Source: Nemophila menziesii | Lineage: Eukaryota > Streptophyta > Magnoliopsida > Boraginales > Hydrophyllaceae | Direction: 5' to 3' | Length of the DNA: 64,000 nt | NCBI GenBank assembly: GCA_029959085.1 | Contig: JARWIR010000001.1 | Location: 64,294,899-64,358,898 of the forward strand | Shown here: piece by piece, positions 1 to 11,664 of the stretch | Layout of the letters: each line of letters starts with the position of its first letter | Position numbering within the stretch: position 1 is the first letter of the stretch | Notes under the pieces: generated by a model | Seen by the model: only the letters and a program-made list of their open reading frames with translations | The model's database searches: none | What the model was told of the DNA's origin: nothing | Translations under genes and position numbers: made by a program

Positions 1-1151
1 AAGAGCAAAGGACTAAAGAAACCGTTTTTAGAAAGTGAAAGAGTTGTTGGCCAGAATTAGAAAGTAAATTCTTTTTGATGTCGTGAGATTTACAAATAAC
101 TCGGATGAGTCCTTTTATATCCACATGGGGCTCTGAATTAGAAAGTGGATTCTTTTTATAATATTTTTTAATATTTTTTACAAATATCTTAAATTTTAAT
201 CGGAAAGTGCTTTTAACTCTAAAATAATCAATCCCAAACGGGCTCTAATTTTCATCAAGAATTCCACCATAGAAGCAACCATGAGGATCTAGAGAAGGAA
301 GAATCAAGAATTGGGGTTTCACCGCGTCAATTCTACACCTCTCCATATCTACACTTAGGGTAATTAGCATTAGAATATTTCTTCTTCAATTTATTTTACG
401 CTATTCATCCTTGGTTTGTTGTTATGCACGATCATTCATCTTTGCTTAGGATTTGTAATTACATGAACAATTTGTATTGCTTTTCTAGCTAAATTTAATT
501 TGGGATGTTATTATTTATTAGAATTGGTGTCTAATTAATTTTCATTGACTATATATTTTCAATAATACTACATGTGGGTAGCCCAAGTAATTAAGCTATC
601 ACCCGGGAGGGGGGGGGGATTAATTGCCAAATTAACATATAGAAGTCTAGTCTGCAATAGTGAACCATGTTGTTTTGCCTAGCTAGATAGTCAATAGAGT
701 AAGAACTTCAATTATATAAAGCCATTTCTAGGGTCACCCAAGAGTGTCTCTAATGGGGAGGATTGCCTTCTAAGCTACTAACAGACGTTGGAAGGATTGT
801 CGAACCCCGGCGATTACGAAATTACCTATTCACCCTTATTCTTAGAAATGTTAATTTAATATGATAGGTTCATACTTGCATATCCTTATCTATTATCTTA
901 TTTTCATTATTAATAATTGTATAATTAATTAGAAAACAAAACATTTTACTTGATTTTTAATCGGAACATTTGAAACCATCTATTCTAGTATTGAACATGA
1001 GTTGAAATAACTACTTAAATCCCTGAGAACGAACTCTATTTTACTTACTTATTACTTTTAACGATCCGTACACTTGCAAAGGTTTAATTGTGGTTTTTGA
1101 GGTATGATCTCTTTTCACATCTATAATTTTAATACATGTCCGGGCACATCA
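1..1151 (+). mobile_element. 3' part of an Athila-type 5' LTR, cut by window edge
   Basis: AT-rich non-coding sequence that ends in CA (at 1150-1151) and is followed after a short spacer by an Asp-tRNA-like primer-binding site, so it reads as the 3' part of a 5' LTR on the plus strand. The left end lies outside the window. A G-run sits at about 607-618. No ORF of note. The final bases differ from the other LTRs in the window, so this is a separate, older family or copy. Confidence 0.6.
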
Positions 1152-1157
1152 AGTTTT

Positions 1158-1175
1158 TGGCGCCGTTGCTGGGGA
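1158..1175 (+). other. Primer-binding site (Asp-tRNA type)
   Basis: TGGCGCCGTTGCTGGGGA, close to the complement of a plant tRNA-Asp 3' end, placed seven bases after the LTR end. A second, slightly different copy (TGGCGTCGCTGCCGGGGA) lies at 1241-1258 with similar downstream sequence, so this stretch was duplicated in tandem with a period of about 83 bp. Confidence 0.75.
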
Positions 1176-1335
1176 TTTTGTAGTTATTTTACCATTGATC
1201 TCATTAGGTTATAAAATCTACGTTCACGCCACCAATGTTTTGGCGTCGCTGCCGGGGATTTTAAAGTTATTTTTGTGTTTAAGTTAGTTTAATAGTTTTA
1301 TTTGTTTTCAATTTTACGCTTGTTTGTTTATTTTC

Positions 1336-2640
1336 AGCTTTTTTTTCTCTTGACCCGTTAACATAATGGTGTCTATGGTTATTTTCATATCTCCCTTGAT
1401 GAACTTCAACAAACCATGCAATCTTTCATGAACGTGATGTAAGGGTGACCGAGAGCTAATGAAGAATAGTTCAACAATTTAGAAGACTCCCTCAATTTTT
1501 TCATCAAAACTTCAATGGATAATATGATAAGGAGTGAACCAAAAATCGATGCTACCAAATCATTAGTGCAAAGCATGCAACAAAAACGTCAATTTATGGA
1601 GCAACCATTGACGCAATTAACTGAAACGGTTGTGAAATTACAATAAGGACCATTTGTGCAAATTGGACAAGGTACAATGATAAAGCCATTCAAAATGACA
1701 GGGATGTTCAGTTCAAGCAGTTTAAAGAGTTTAGCCTTCAAGATGAGAAGGAAGTGGAATCGCCACAAGTTGCACCTAGTGAATTGAAGATTCGAAAGAG
1801 AGAATAACCAACCAGGCTAAGCATAGATGAGGTAATTGTTGATAATCAAGTTGAAGATTAAATTGAACCTTGTAAAGTTGATATTCCAGCCATACAGGAA
1901 CCATCCAAGCCAAGTCTAGAGGAAACAAATTTTGAGACCTTGGTTGGAAATGAGATAGAAGAAGAATAAAGAGGGTGGATTCGCCACCTAGTACTCCATC
2001 GACGTCACCACCCATCCTATGAAGACTTATTGTTCAAAGGGTGAAATCCACAAAACATTTGTAGAGGCGTTCAACGAAGATAACATCGACGCCCAAATGC
2101 TTGATATTGATGAAGGGGCACTCACGCTGCAACAAGTATTCCTAGAATCTATCTCGGAAATGAGTGAGAGTGCGAGTATAGAGATAGAGGTTGAAAAAGT
2201 GGTCCTCATGATTGAAGAGAAGTATGAAGCAGTTCACGATTTGGACAAGCAGCTTGAGGAGGATCCACTTGAGTTCCATATTATTCCGATAGTGACCAAG
2301 GAGGTCAAAGAAAAGGACCACCACCTTGAACATGTGAAGAAGAGAGCAAAAGATGAGTTCCATGGCAATGAGGTTGCTTGGTAAACCTCCAAACAAGAAA
2401 GTAGGCCACTAGGTTTTAAGAATGTGTGAATGGGACCATCTGTTGTTACTCGAGTGGTGACAAAAAAATTGATAGAAATACAACCCACGAGAGGTCAAAG
2501 ACTTAGAATAATAGATATGCACAGCCTCACCCGCTACTAGAGATGCTACATACTCAAGGAATAATGGAGGAAACACATCGAACTTAAACGACATTAAACA
2601 AAGTGCTTCTTGGGAGACAACCCATGTTTTAATTGCTTTA
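1336..2640 (+). pseudogene. Degenerate internal region of Athila-type element
   Basis: Broken remains of a gag/pol-like region. An open stretch at 2019-2384 (121 codons) contains a KTFVEAFNEDNIDAQMLDI-like segment that resembles KTFVEAYTTENINAQILEI in the gag-protease remnant at 32750-33250, so both descend from the same part of a gag-protease region. Stops interrupt the rest. At 2595-2630 the sequence AAACAAAGTGCTTCTTGGGA matches the post-pol sequence of the minus-strand element at 59010-59040. Almost all of pol is therefore missing: gag-like sequence runs into post-pol sequence within a few hundred bases. It cannot encode a working product. Confidence 0.55.
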
Positions 2641-2977
2641 TTAGTTTAGATTTTATGTTTTCAATGTATACTATTAAGTTTATTCTGTGTTTTAGTATGT
2701 ACTATATTTAACGGGATAAGGTAGAAAGTTGTTTTTGATGTGCAGGTAAGTCAAGAATTTAGTTTAGGGTGAAAAAATAGAGTTTTTGCGCTTAACAAGC
2801 AAGTCGAGCGGCATACTGTCTCTACGGGCGGTATAACGGTCCACCCCGAAAACCATTTCCATGATAAGTCCACGGTCAAAAGTCAAAAACTTTGAGTGCT
2901 TGACCGGCATTACCAGCTCCTATGTGCGACAATACCGGTGCGTGAATGAGGAACATGGGAGCGTTATTGACACAGTG
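2641..2977 (+). other. 3' untranslated region of the degenerate element
   Basis: Non-coding sequence after the post-pol landmark. It holds several imperfect CGG/CCG dyads (about 2805-2840 and 2903-2945, for example CCGGCATTACC and AATACCGGTG), a motif class that recurs in the 3' regions and LTRs of other elements here. It stops where a reversed LTR begins. Confidence 0.45.
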
Positions 2978-3425
2978 TGGTGTCAGTTGGGGTGTGATAA
3001 AATAATGATAAATAAATATGTAAACTATCACCCTAACTAAGCACATTACTCATTGAAAGTATCACATATCGTATGCAAGTTTTACTGATAAGTAAGATTT
3101 GTTCTCAGGGACTTAGTGTGTTATACGAATGGATTAGAAGAAAGCATAGTAAGAATTAGTTCAGGGAATTAAAAGACAATAAAAGTAAATATGAAGAATT
3201 GTGGAGAGAATAATGATTAACTAAAACTAATGCAAATAAATAAAAGATGTAAGAATAAGATGAGAAATATAGCCCAGGTTTGCTTGTATGCACTTATCTT
3301 TCTATTTCTTCTACTAGTTTTCAGGGTGATTAAATATCTTAAAGCAAGTACCCAGGATTCTATATTCCTCCTAACCCCTTTCTGGGTAGACTTAGGGGAG
3401 ATGGAGTTAGCGGTTATCTAACTGA
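2978..3425 (-). mobile_element. Truncated reversed Athila-type LTR fragment
   Basis: Starts TGGTGTCAGTTGGGGTGTGA, the reverse complement of the LTR 3' end seen at 10132, 21465 and 35199, and follows the same order of landmarks (TCGTATGCAAGTTTT, CTCAGGGACTTAGTGTGTTA). It breaks off near 3425, about 450 bp into an LTR that is normally about 1.5 kb. Confidence 0.7.
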
Positions 3426-4288
3426 GGTGAGTTTGATACTTTGATGGAGGCTAAATCCAAGATACTTCATGGATTGGATGAAGATGCTAAGACTTATTTA
3501 GAGAAATCATGGGATGAACTCCTTTCTTATCAAGTGTTTGTTAATATGACTTAAACAAATTCTAGTATGGAAAGTGTTACCTCTGATAATGCAAATGCTT
3601 CCGCTGTGAATATGATCGATACGTATTATACATCAAAGAATGTGGTCGTTTTAGGGCGTGAGATGACCACCAAGGAACCCGTGAACATATTTGTGAACCT
3701 TGTCGGTGATGTGATAAGTCCAGGATTAACCCAAACAGTGAGAGAGGAAGGAGGATCTAGCTAAAATTACATGAGTGCGCTCCTTAATAATAGGAAGGTA
3801 TCAGCGGGTGTGGAAATACAATACTTCAAACCCTTTGAAGGTGATAAACTTATCTTGGAGAAACGTGATGTCTTATCTATAGAGTAAGCCTTCAGAGTTT
3901 TGTTAATTAGATATGTAGCGGGTAAGGGAAACTCGTGTATGGTGGATATTCGGAGAATCGTGAAGGATTGGAATGTGAAACGTGATGTATTGTCTATAGA
4001 GTAAGCCTTTGGATTATTGTTAATTAGATATGTATCGGGTAAGAGAAACTCGTATACAGTGGATATTTAGAGAATTGTGAAGGATTGGAATGTGAAATAT
4101 AGATTTAGAAGGCATCCAAGTGGTTGTCTTGTGTTCAAATTCAATAAGGATAAGGATAGAAAACACATTCTCACAAGGGGTCCTTATTCATCTTATGGGC
4201 ACCTCATATTGTTATCCGATATTTCAGAATTTCTTTGATTTCAAAAATCTTGGGATTACAAAGATACCTTCTTGGGCTATTATTAGGA
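3426..4288 (+). pseudogene. DUF4283-domain pseudogene (retroelement-associated)
   Basis: Conceptual translation across stops gives a DUF4283-like order: a segment around NNRKVSAGVEIQYFKP, then LLIRYVAGKGNS, then KYRFRRHPSGCLVFKFNKDK, then RGPYSSYGHLILLSDISEFL and IPSWAII. DUF4283 occurs at the N-terminus of plant LINE-linked and zinc-knuckle proteins (family knowledge). Stops at about 3553, 3762, 3882, 4002 and 4067 and a frame change near 4130 show it is dead. It lacks the usual C-terminal half: sequence changes abruptly to the CCA-rich end of the palindromic element at about 4289. The family call rests on pattern and spacing only. Confidence 0.5.
3861..4094 (+). repeat. 117-bp tandem duplication inside the DUF4283 pseudogene
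   Basis: Copies at 3861-3977 and 3978-4094, each starting AAACGTGATGT and ending GATTGGAATGTG. The period is 117 bp, a multiple of three, so the frame is kept. Both copies carry the same in-frame TAA after a SIE-encoding stretch, so that stop predates the duplication. The second copy has gained a further TAG. Confidence 0.85.
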
Positions 4289-4584
4289 ACCACATGCATC
4301 CACCACCGCCATCACAACCACATGAATCCACCACCACCACCACAACCATATGCATCTATCACCACCTTATGCATCCAGCATCACCACCACCACCACCTCA
4401 TGCACCTATCACCACCACCACCACCACCTCATGCATCCACCACCACAACCACATGCATCCACCACCACTTCCATTACCACCACCACTACCATCTCCATTT
4501 TCTCCGCCGACCACCATCATATTTTCATATAACCACCACCAACTAGTTCCACCACCGTTGTCACCACTAATCACCACTAACTAA
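4289..4584 (+). repeat. CCA/CAC-rich minisatellite, outer left arm
   Basis: Degenerate CCACCA/CATGCATCC repeats. ORFs through it in several frames are low-complexity artefacts. The inner part, about 4470-4584, matches the reverse complement of 10081-10131 joined to 11670-11710, which makes it the outer arm of the palindrome. Confidence 0.8.
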
Positions 4585-4825
4585 TCTGTCACACCCGCGC
4601 GTCGGTGAAATTTTAACAAAAAAAACCTAACTAAGTCTATAAAAAAAATTGCATTTTTTGGACGAGATAAACTAATATTTACGTATATAATTTTTTTGAT
4701 TATTTTAATTTTTTAATTTTGATATTCTGTTTTATGTGTTGCTATAACATACAAAAATAGATTGCCAATTCGACCACATACATGCGCCCGTTCTTTTTTC
4801 TTAAAATTATAATTAATTTCAAAAC

Positions 4826-6198
4826 TGAAAGTCCTAGAGGGGGGGTGAATAGGATTACTAATAAGATTAATGCCTAATTAAAAAACTTTTGGACAATTAT
4901 AAGTTTAAGTGAAAACTTCTAAGTCAACTAAATATATCAAACACTTATAGGATCATGCAAAGGATAAGCTCTAGGTTTGATATATAAGTATAACAAGTAA
5001 ATCGACAATCTAATATCTTACTACTCTAGAAGACTATATGTTAGATAAACTAGATAATCAATATCACAATAATCATGCTAGCATATAATCAAACATATAA
5101 AGTGCGGAAAGTAAATAGAGTAGGGATAGAAAGATACACGCGATTTATAGTAGTTCGGTTTCCCTACATCCACTACCTAAGGAAGCCTCCTTAGGATTTC
5201 AAGCTTTTCACTAAGCTCCCGTGTCTCTCTTAACCGGGTCGAGAACACAATAACCCTTACAACCTCTTCGATAACACGAAGGACAACCACTTGTGTAATC
5301 ACAACATAAGGATACCAAGTATACTCCCTATACTTGAATTCTCTCTTAATCTATCTATTACAAGACCTAGACTTAAGAGGATAGAAACAAAGTGTTTAAA
5401 GGGTTGCTTATAAAAGCTTGTAACTAAACTCCTAAAAGAGTGGATATGAACTATATAGCTTGTAAACTCCTCTTGAGTAGATAGAACCTTGTGGCTTATT
5501 TGATTAACTCCTTGAAAGGACTTATAAGCTCACTAAGATTGATTTTGACTATGTATAGCTCTTGACACCTTCTTGAATGATAACAATTAAGCTCCTTAAT
5601 GTTTGTAATTAGTTGGTGTAGTTGTAGCCTTCAAAGAGCTTCAATTTATAGCAGAAAATAGCTTCCAACGGTCATAAGGCTTGGGTCCAACGGATCTATT
5701 TATTTCCCAACGGATATATTCCTTATGACTTAAACTTTGTGCAGAAAAACCTTTCTTGCGGTGTACCGCAAGTTTCGTGCGGTGTACCGCACCTCAACGG
5801 TTAGATTTTCCAACTCTCTGACGGGCTGGCCTATGCACCGCGCCCTGGTCCGCATTCTTAGTCCGGTGTACCGCGCCTCTGGTCCGGTGTACCGCGCCAA
5901 GTATCTTTGAAAGGATTTGACTTATGCTATGATGCTCGGATCAATAAATCTTCTTCACGAAAGTTGTAGATAACATCATTCTTATAAACATGGTAGTTGA
6001 TCACTAAAGCTATATCTCAAAGTACATAAAGATATGAATTAAAGTGAAAGTAATGAGATATAATAAGAATGGTATGAAAAGTGTTTTTGATGAATAATAG
6101 TGCAAGTTAGGATGAATATAACAAGAGTAATTAGCACACTAATCATAAGAGGATTTGTCACATTAAAACAACCTATTAAGGGAGGCTATATGCCAACA
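4826..6198 (+). mobile_element. Solo LTR (family with CCTAGAGGGGGGGTGAATAGG-like start), TSD AAAAC
   Basis: 1373 bp, starting TGAAAGTCCTAGAGG and ending GCCAACA. It is flanked by AAAAC at 4821-4825 and 6199-6203, and removing it restores the left palindrome arm. The start resembles a G-rich motif common in plant LTRs that I cannot assign firmly to copia or gypsy. CGGTGTACCGC dyads cluster at 5759-5791 and 5833-5898. A reversed, shorter relative lies at 12491-13205. There is no primer-binding site or internal region, so it is a solo LTR. Confidence 0.75.
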
Positions 6199-6203
6199 AA
6201 AAC

Positions 6204-8252
6204 ACCAAAAAAAATTAAAAAATTGCATTTTAGGACGTGGAAAGTTCATATCTACATCAACAATTTTATTTTTATTTTTTATTTTTAAACTTTGATATTC
6301 ACTTTTATATGTTCCTACAATACACAAAAATATATTTATGTATTTCTATAACACACAAAATCATAAAATCAATCTAAAACATTCACTTATTTAACAAAAT
6401 AATTTTTTTCTCTTTATTAATCGAATATACCCTATTATTACTCATTTTTAACTATCTTAATGTATTATCTTTTTGTCCAACCCTTTATTGTTATTTTGTG
6501 TGTTGCTATAATACATACAAAAGTCATTTGTGTATTACATCAACACACAAATCACTTTTTCTATTCCAGTCAAGCCCCTTCCTGTTTGTGATTTTGTGTA
6601 TCACATGAACACACAAACCGACTGTTTTGTGTAATGATGTAATACACAAAAAAGAATGTGTAGATATTATATTATATGTATTTTTCATTTTTTGTAATCA
6701 CGTAACACACCAAATACACATCATATTAGTATTTTTCTTTGATCTGTAATTTTGTGTTACAAGTATACACAAAAATTAGTTTTGTGTAAAACTGTAACAC
6801 ACAAAATGACAGACCACATCATACTAGTCCTTTATCCTGTTCTTTGTGATTTTGTATGTTTGTGTGTACCAGTTTTGTATACCTGGAACACACAAAATAA
6901 CAGACATTATCATATTAGTCATTTTCTCCTTTTAGTATTTATGTTTTCGTGTTTTTAGGGCTTATGGTTTTGATGTTTAGGTTTATTAGGTTTAGTGTTT
7001 TTAGGTTTAGGGTTTAGAATTTAGGTTTTTAGGGTTTGGTTTTATTAAGGTTAGAATTTACGGGTTTAAGGTTTATTGACTAGTGTTTTCCAGTTTAAAA
7101 TTTCATGAAAATAATTTTAGTTTATTCTAGTTACTTTATTACCATCTATAGGGTTAGGGTTAGCATTTTTTAGGGTTTAGTAATACAAAAAAGTCAGTTT
7201 TGTGTATCATTGGAACACACATAATGACAGAAACCCGCCATACTAGTCCGTTTTATCATTCTCTGTGATTTCTTCTGTTTCAGGAACACACAAAACTCAG
7301 TTTTTTGTATTCGCAGAAGACATAAAATCACAGACCCCATCATATTAGTATTTTTTCTTCTTTTAGGATTTTGGCTCTAAGATTTTAAAGTTTAGGCTTC
7401 TTATTTTAATTAATGATTAGGGTTTAGGGTTTAGGATTTAGGGTTCAGGGTTTAGGGTTTTAGGGTTTAGGTTAAAGGTTTTTAATTTAGGGTTTCAGAC
7501 TTAGGGTTTGGGGTTAGGGTTAGTGTATTTAGGTTTAGGGCTAGAGTTTAGGGTTAATTATTTTAGGTTTAGCGGCTAAGGTTTAGAATTTATAGGTTTA
7601 GAGTTTATTAATTTTAGGTTTTATGGTTTTAAGGTTTTTAGTGTTGAAATTTTATGGTTTCTAGTGTTTAGGGTCTCCGGCGCTAAAGTAATAGACACAT
7701 AGTTTTTCCTATATATTACATCATTACACAAAACAATCGGTTTGTATGTTCATGTGATACACAAAATCACAAGCTGAAAAGAGCATGACTAAAAGGGATT
7801 ATTACGTGATTTTTTGTGTTGCCGTAATACACAAATGATTGTTTTATGTATTAGATCAACACACAAAATGACAAAAAAGGGTTGGACAAAAAGACAATAC
7901 ATCAAGATAGTAAAAAACAAGTTAAAATAGGGTATATGCAATTAATAAAGAGAAAAAATAATTTCGTTAAGGAAGAGAATATTTTAGATTGATTCTATGA
8001 TTTTGTGTGTTACAAGAATACATAAATATATTTTTGTGTATTGTAAGAACACATAAAACTGAATACCGAAATTTTAAAAATAAAAAAAAAATCGAAAAAA
8101 TTTGCTGATGTAGATATGAACTTGTACCGTCAAATAATGCAATTTTTTTTATTTTTTCTGTTTCTTTTTGGTATTCACGGACGCGCACGTATGGTGGAAT
8201 TAGCAAATTTTTGTTTTGTGTGTTATAACAACACATAAAACGGGATATCGAA
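6204..8252. repeat. Inverted-repeat arms and core of the palindromic element
   Basis: Left inner arm 6204-6670 and right inner arm 7690-8252 share landmarks in opposite order: TTGTCCAACCCTTTATTG against the reverse complement of 7870-7890, and TTGTGTATCACATGAACA against 7745-7762. The arms and loop are rich in short ACACAAAA/TTTTGTGT units. The loop at about 6670-7690 holds more of these units and the telomere-like tract. Confidence 0.75.
6950..7670 (+). repeat. Degenerate interstitial telomere-like repeats (TTTAGGG)
   Basis: Many copies of TTTAGGG and one-step variants (TTTAGG, TTTTAGGG, GTTAGGG, TTCAGGG), densest at about 6955-7050 and 7420-7560, at the centre of the palindrome. Arrays are broken and interspersed with ACACAAAA units, so this is not a chromosome end. 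Confidence 0.8.
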
Positions 8253-8559
8253 ATAAAAGAAGGGTCAATTACCCATGGGGTCTTAAAGATTATTGTAGTG
8301 ACACATAGGAGCTAGTCAATTCCTCTCTCTTTCTTAAAGGCCAATAAGATGTCCAATGTCATAACTACCCTTCTAGTGCATATAAGACAAAAAAATAGAT
8401 TTTTCTCTCTCATCCACTACCATTAATCTCTCTCCTCCATTACCATTAATATCTCTCCTCCTTTATCAATTTTTCTCTCTCCTCCTTCATTAATTATCAA
8501 ATATATTCCAGCTCCGACCACACCCACCAATCACCGCCGACCACCGCCTGCCACCCCCG

Positions 8560-8775
8560 GAAAAAGTTCTGAGCGTGGAAAAAAGTTCTGAGTGTAGAAA
8601 ATAGTTCTGAGCGTGGAAAATATTTTTGAGCTTTGGGTTACTGAGCATGTTCGTTTGCTTAGTAACTTTACTAAGCGTGTTCAGAAACTTGCTGAGCGTG
8701 TTCAATAACTTGCTGAATGTGCTCAATAACTTGCCGGGCGTGCTCAATAACTTGCTGAGCTCAGTAAAATTACTG
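8560..8775 (+). repeat. Minisatellite inside the Mutator-like element
   Basis: Two related blocks. AAAAGTTCTGAGCGTGGA-type units of about 24 bp lie at 8568-8625. CAATAACTTGCTGAGCGTG-type units of about 21 bp, with variants, lie at about 8640-8765. The ORFs crossing the second block are repeat artefacts. Confidence 0.7.
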
Positions 8776-9364
8776 AGTTTGCAAAAAAATAAACTTGCTG
8801 AGCATTTCTCGTATAATCAGTAAGCTGAGCATTTAGACAAAAAATTTGAGTTTAAATAATTTTATTGATTCAGTCATTTAATAACAATTGATTACTGAAT
8901 AGGGAAAGAGCATGGTAATAATCAATAATAATTTATTATAGTTTATAACTAAAATACAAATTCTCTATTTAATTTGCAACAAAACAAAATAGTCAACACC
9001 AGTTGATTACTTATGGCATGCTAATAACTTTTTATAACCTTATGGCCTACTAATCGAAGGCAAGTCAATGAAGATCTACTATTATACTATTTATGTAACA
9101 TTAACCAAGAAAAGATAACACCATTACAGATCAAAATCCAAGCACTAGGTTTGTAATATAATATACAAGTTTGTTTAGGCTAACAAAACAATAACAGAAA
9201 ACACTGTTCCATCTTTTATTAGTTCAGCTAAATTCTCATACAAACACAAATAAAATTATTATCAAGCCAAAGTTTAACCTTGATTCTGTCGAGTGAGGTA
9301 TCTTTGTGCTATTCTTAATTACAGCTTTCTTCATCACATTTGCAGATATAAAGGAAATATCAAC

Positions 9365-9650
9365 AAGCACCTCAAACCACCACCTCAAACCAGATCGAAC
9401 CACCACCTTGCACCACCACCGACGGAATCTTCAGTTTTTCCATGGCTACACCCTGCAGGAGCTCGAAGGTACCATCCTTCCATGGTAGCTCACGAGATCT
9501 CCTCTTCTCACCACCTTGAACCACCACCTCGAACCACCAGAAACGACAGAATCTTCAAATCTGCCATGGCTGCGCGTTGTAGGAGCTCGAAGGTCACATC
9601 TTCCATGGTAGCTCACGAGATCTCTTCTTCTTGGAGTCTTCAGATCTTAA
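9365..9650 (+). repeat. Imperfect duplication of about 140 bp in Mutator-like cargo
   Basis: The order CACCACCTTG-ACCACCACC-GACGGAATCTTCA, CCATGGCTNCNC, AGGAGCTCGAAGG, CCATGGTAGCTCACGAGATC occurs twice (about 9395-9505 and 9510-9630). Both copies keep the same internal order. The sequence is GC-richer than its surroundings and may derive from a host gene, but I see no recognisable protein. Confidence 0.65.
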
Positions 9651-10131
9651 ACATGGCGATCTAGGGTTTTCTCTTTTTGTTAATAGGATTCGCAGGGAAG
9701 GAAAAAAGAGATTAAGAGAGAGAAAGAGAGGATAAAGGAGAGAATGTGTTTCAATTTTTATTTCTTTTACAAAATGTTGTATATATAGAAAAATAAAATA
9801 CAAAAGGGGGTAAGATAGTAATTGGAAATTTGAACTGTAGTGTTAATTTTTTGTTATGGCCTTTAGTAAGAAGAGGCTATAGAGCTGGTCTTGTTAGGTC
9901 CCGGGGTGGTGTCTTCAAGACCCCTTGGGTAATAATCTCATAAAAGAATTTTAAAAAAATAAAAAATAATTATATACGTAAATATTAATCTGACTAGGCC
10001 AAAAATGTAAATTCTTTATTTTTACTATTTTTTAGAATTAGTTAAAAAAAATTCACGGACGCGCGTGTGTCATGAAATTAGTTGGTAGTGACAGATTTAA
10101 TCGGTGGTGGTTATGGGAAAAGGTGGTGGTG

Positions 10132-11664
10132 TGGTGTCGCATAGGGTGTGATAAAATAAGATAAATAATAAGTCAGAAAACAACACACTCTCACCCTAGA
10201 CAGGCACAGTACTGCAAGTATTACAGGACGAATGCAAGTTTTAATGATAAGTTGAGTTCGTTCTGAGGGACTTAGTGTGTTAATCGAATGGGTAGCAATA
10301 ACGAGTAAGAAGTAATTAATTAAAAGACAGAAAATAAATAGATAATAATTCGAGATTATGAAATTAAACTAAGGAAAATAAAGACAGTAAATCAAATACG
10401 AAGAAATATGAGATGAGAAGTATATCTTAGGTTTTGCTAGTATGCACTAATCCTTCTAATTCTTTCTATTAAATCTAGTTAATAAGGGAGATAATTAGCT
10501 CTTAAATACTTAGTCAGGATTCTAAATTCCCATACCTTAGACCTTGAGAGTGACTAAGGGGGCTACGGACACACCATGAGGCTGGTTCAAATAGGGTTTA
10601 CAAGCGCTACTAAGGCCCTAAGCAATCAATTTCCATACATGGTGATAGTGATTAAATTATACCCTAATGACTATCTAGTTAGAATCAGTGTTGTCAGGAC
10701 CAATATCGACATTAGACGTTATGTGGTGTTTCAATAATTAGACACCCAACTAAGGTGATCATCTAATTACTATTAAGAAAGCCTAAAGTGACCAGTTCTA
10801 GGACAGACAATAAATCAAAACACATAAAAAATATATAGGTAAGAAGCTAATATCATATTAAAACATGTAATTCCCAAAGAAAATTAGATAGAAAGAAATT
10901 AGAATTCGTAGATTATACATGATGCAAAACCCAAGCTATGGGAAGTTTAGTTCATACCTGAAGGAAATAAATTAAAAGAAATAATAAAAGACATCATCTT
11001 GCTCTCTACAATAACTTGGACGAATAAAACCTTAAGAACTAATTACTATGAGGTAAGGATGATTTACAAGTGATATAAGGGTGTATTTATAGGTGTTTAG
11101 AAGACCTAATTTGTTTTCTTGAAGGAGAAGGTAAGTAGTGGACTCCAAGCCCAACTCAAATTCGTAACCCTAAAACATGAAATCAGACCCGTTTTTGTTT
11201 TGGTCCTAGCAGCTTCAATACTTATCCGTTTGACGCTTACGAGTAGTCTAAATTCATTGTCTCGGAAAGATCTTCAACTTTTTTCTTGACCGTTTCTCCA
11301 AATTCCACACCGATCTTGAGATATAAGCTGATTTATGGTCGTAGGTGCAGAAATTCAGGATTAAGGCAGCTTTTCCTTTTCCATGTTTTTAGCTTTTGTT
11401 TCCTTATCTCCAATTACCATGCTTATCTCTTTCCATATCTTGTAGTCTTTGACTTGTACTCTAATTAATCTTCATAATTATCTTTAAAGCTTCACACTAA
11501 ATAAATAATTAAACCCAATATGCTATAAAAATATTATTTTACTAAATCAAGACTCAAAATAGGAAAGTGCACTATTTCTTAAGAAAAACGTTTAGAAAGA
11601 CTTCTAAATCACTAAAAATGATGTCTCATCCTAACATAAATCTATTACAAACGAGGAGACATCA
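10132..11664 (-). mobile_element. Athila-type solo LTR, TSD TGGTG
   Basis: 1533 bp in reverse orientation, starting TGGTGTCGC and ending GAGACATCA, with TGGTG at 10127-10131 and 11665-11669. It lies in the TGG-rich outer arm of the palindrome, and the arm sequence continues on the other side. Internal landmarks match the other LTRs here (TGCAAGTTTTAATGATAAG, GTGTATTTATAGGTGTTTAG). No primer-binding site or internal sequence is attached. Confidence 0.88.

Larger units (their letters stand above)
8262..9939. mobile_element. Non-autonomous Mutator-like element, 9-bp TSD ATAAAAGAA
   Basis: Flanked by ATAAAAGAA at 8253-8261 and 9940-9948. The ends are imperfect inverted repeats: GGGTCAATTACCCATGGGG on the left and, reversed, GAGATTATTACCCAAGGGG on the right. 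A 9-bp duplication and a GGGT(N)AATTAC-like terminus are typical of plant Mutator-like elements (family knowledge). The 1678-bp body has no transposase. It contains a TGCTGAGC-type minisatellite (about 8560-8770) and a duplicated CCACC/GAGCTCGAAGG segment (about 9370-9640). This cargo has a different composition from the flanks and could be captured host sequence. Confidence 0.7.

Noticed and set aside
4120..4584. Three overlapping His/Pro/Thr-rich ORFs
   Set aside because: They translate the CCA/CAC minisatellite in three frames. No start context or homologue is apparent.
6950..7670. A true telomere or chromosome end
   Set aside because: Repeats are degenerate, broken and flanked on both sides by inverted arms of one element.
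6752..8236. Short ORFs in the palindrome core
   Set aside because: No conserved domain. They follow the ACACAAAA repeats and appear by chance.
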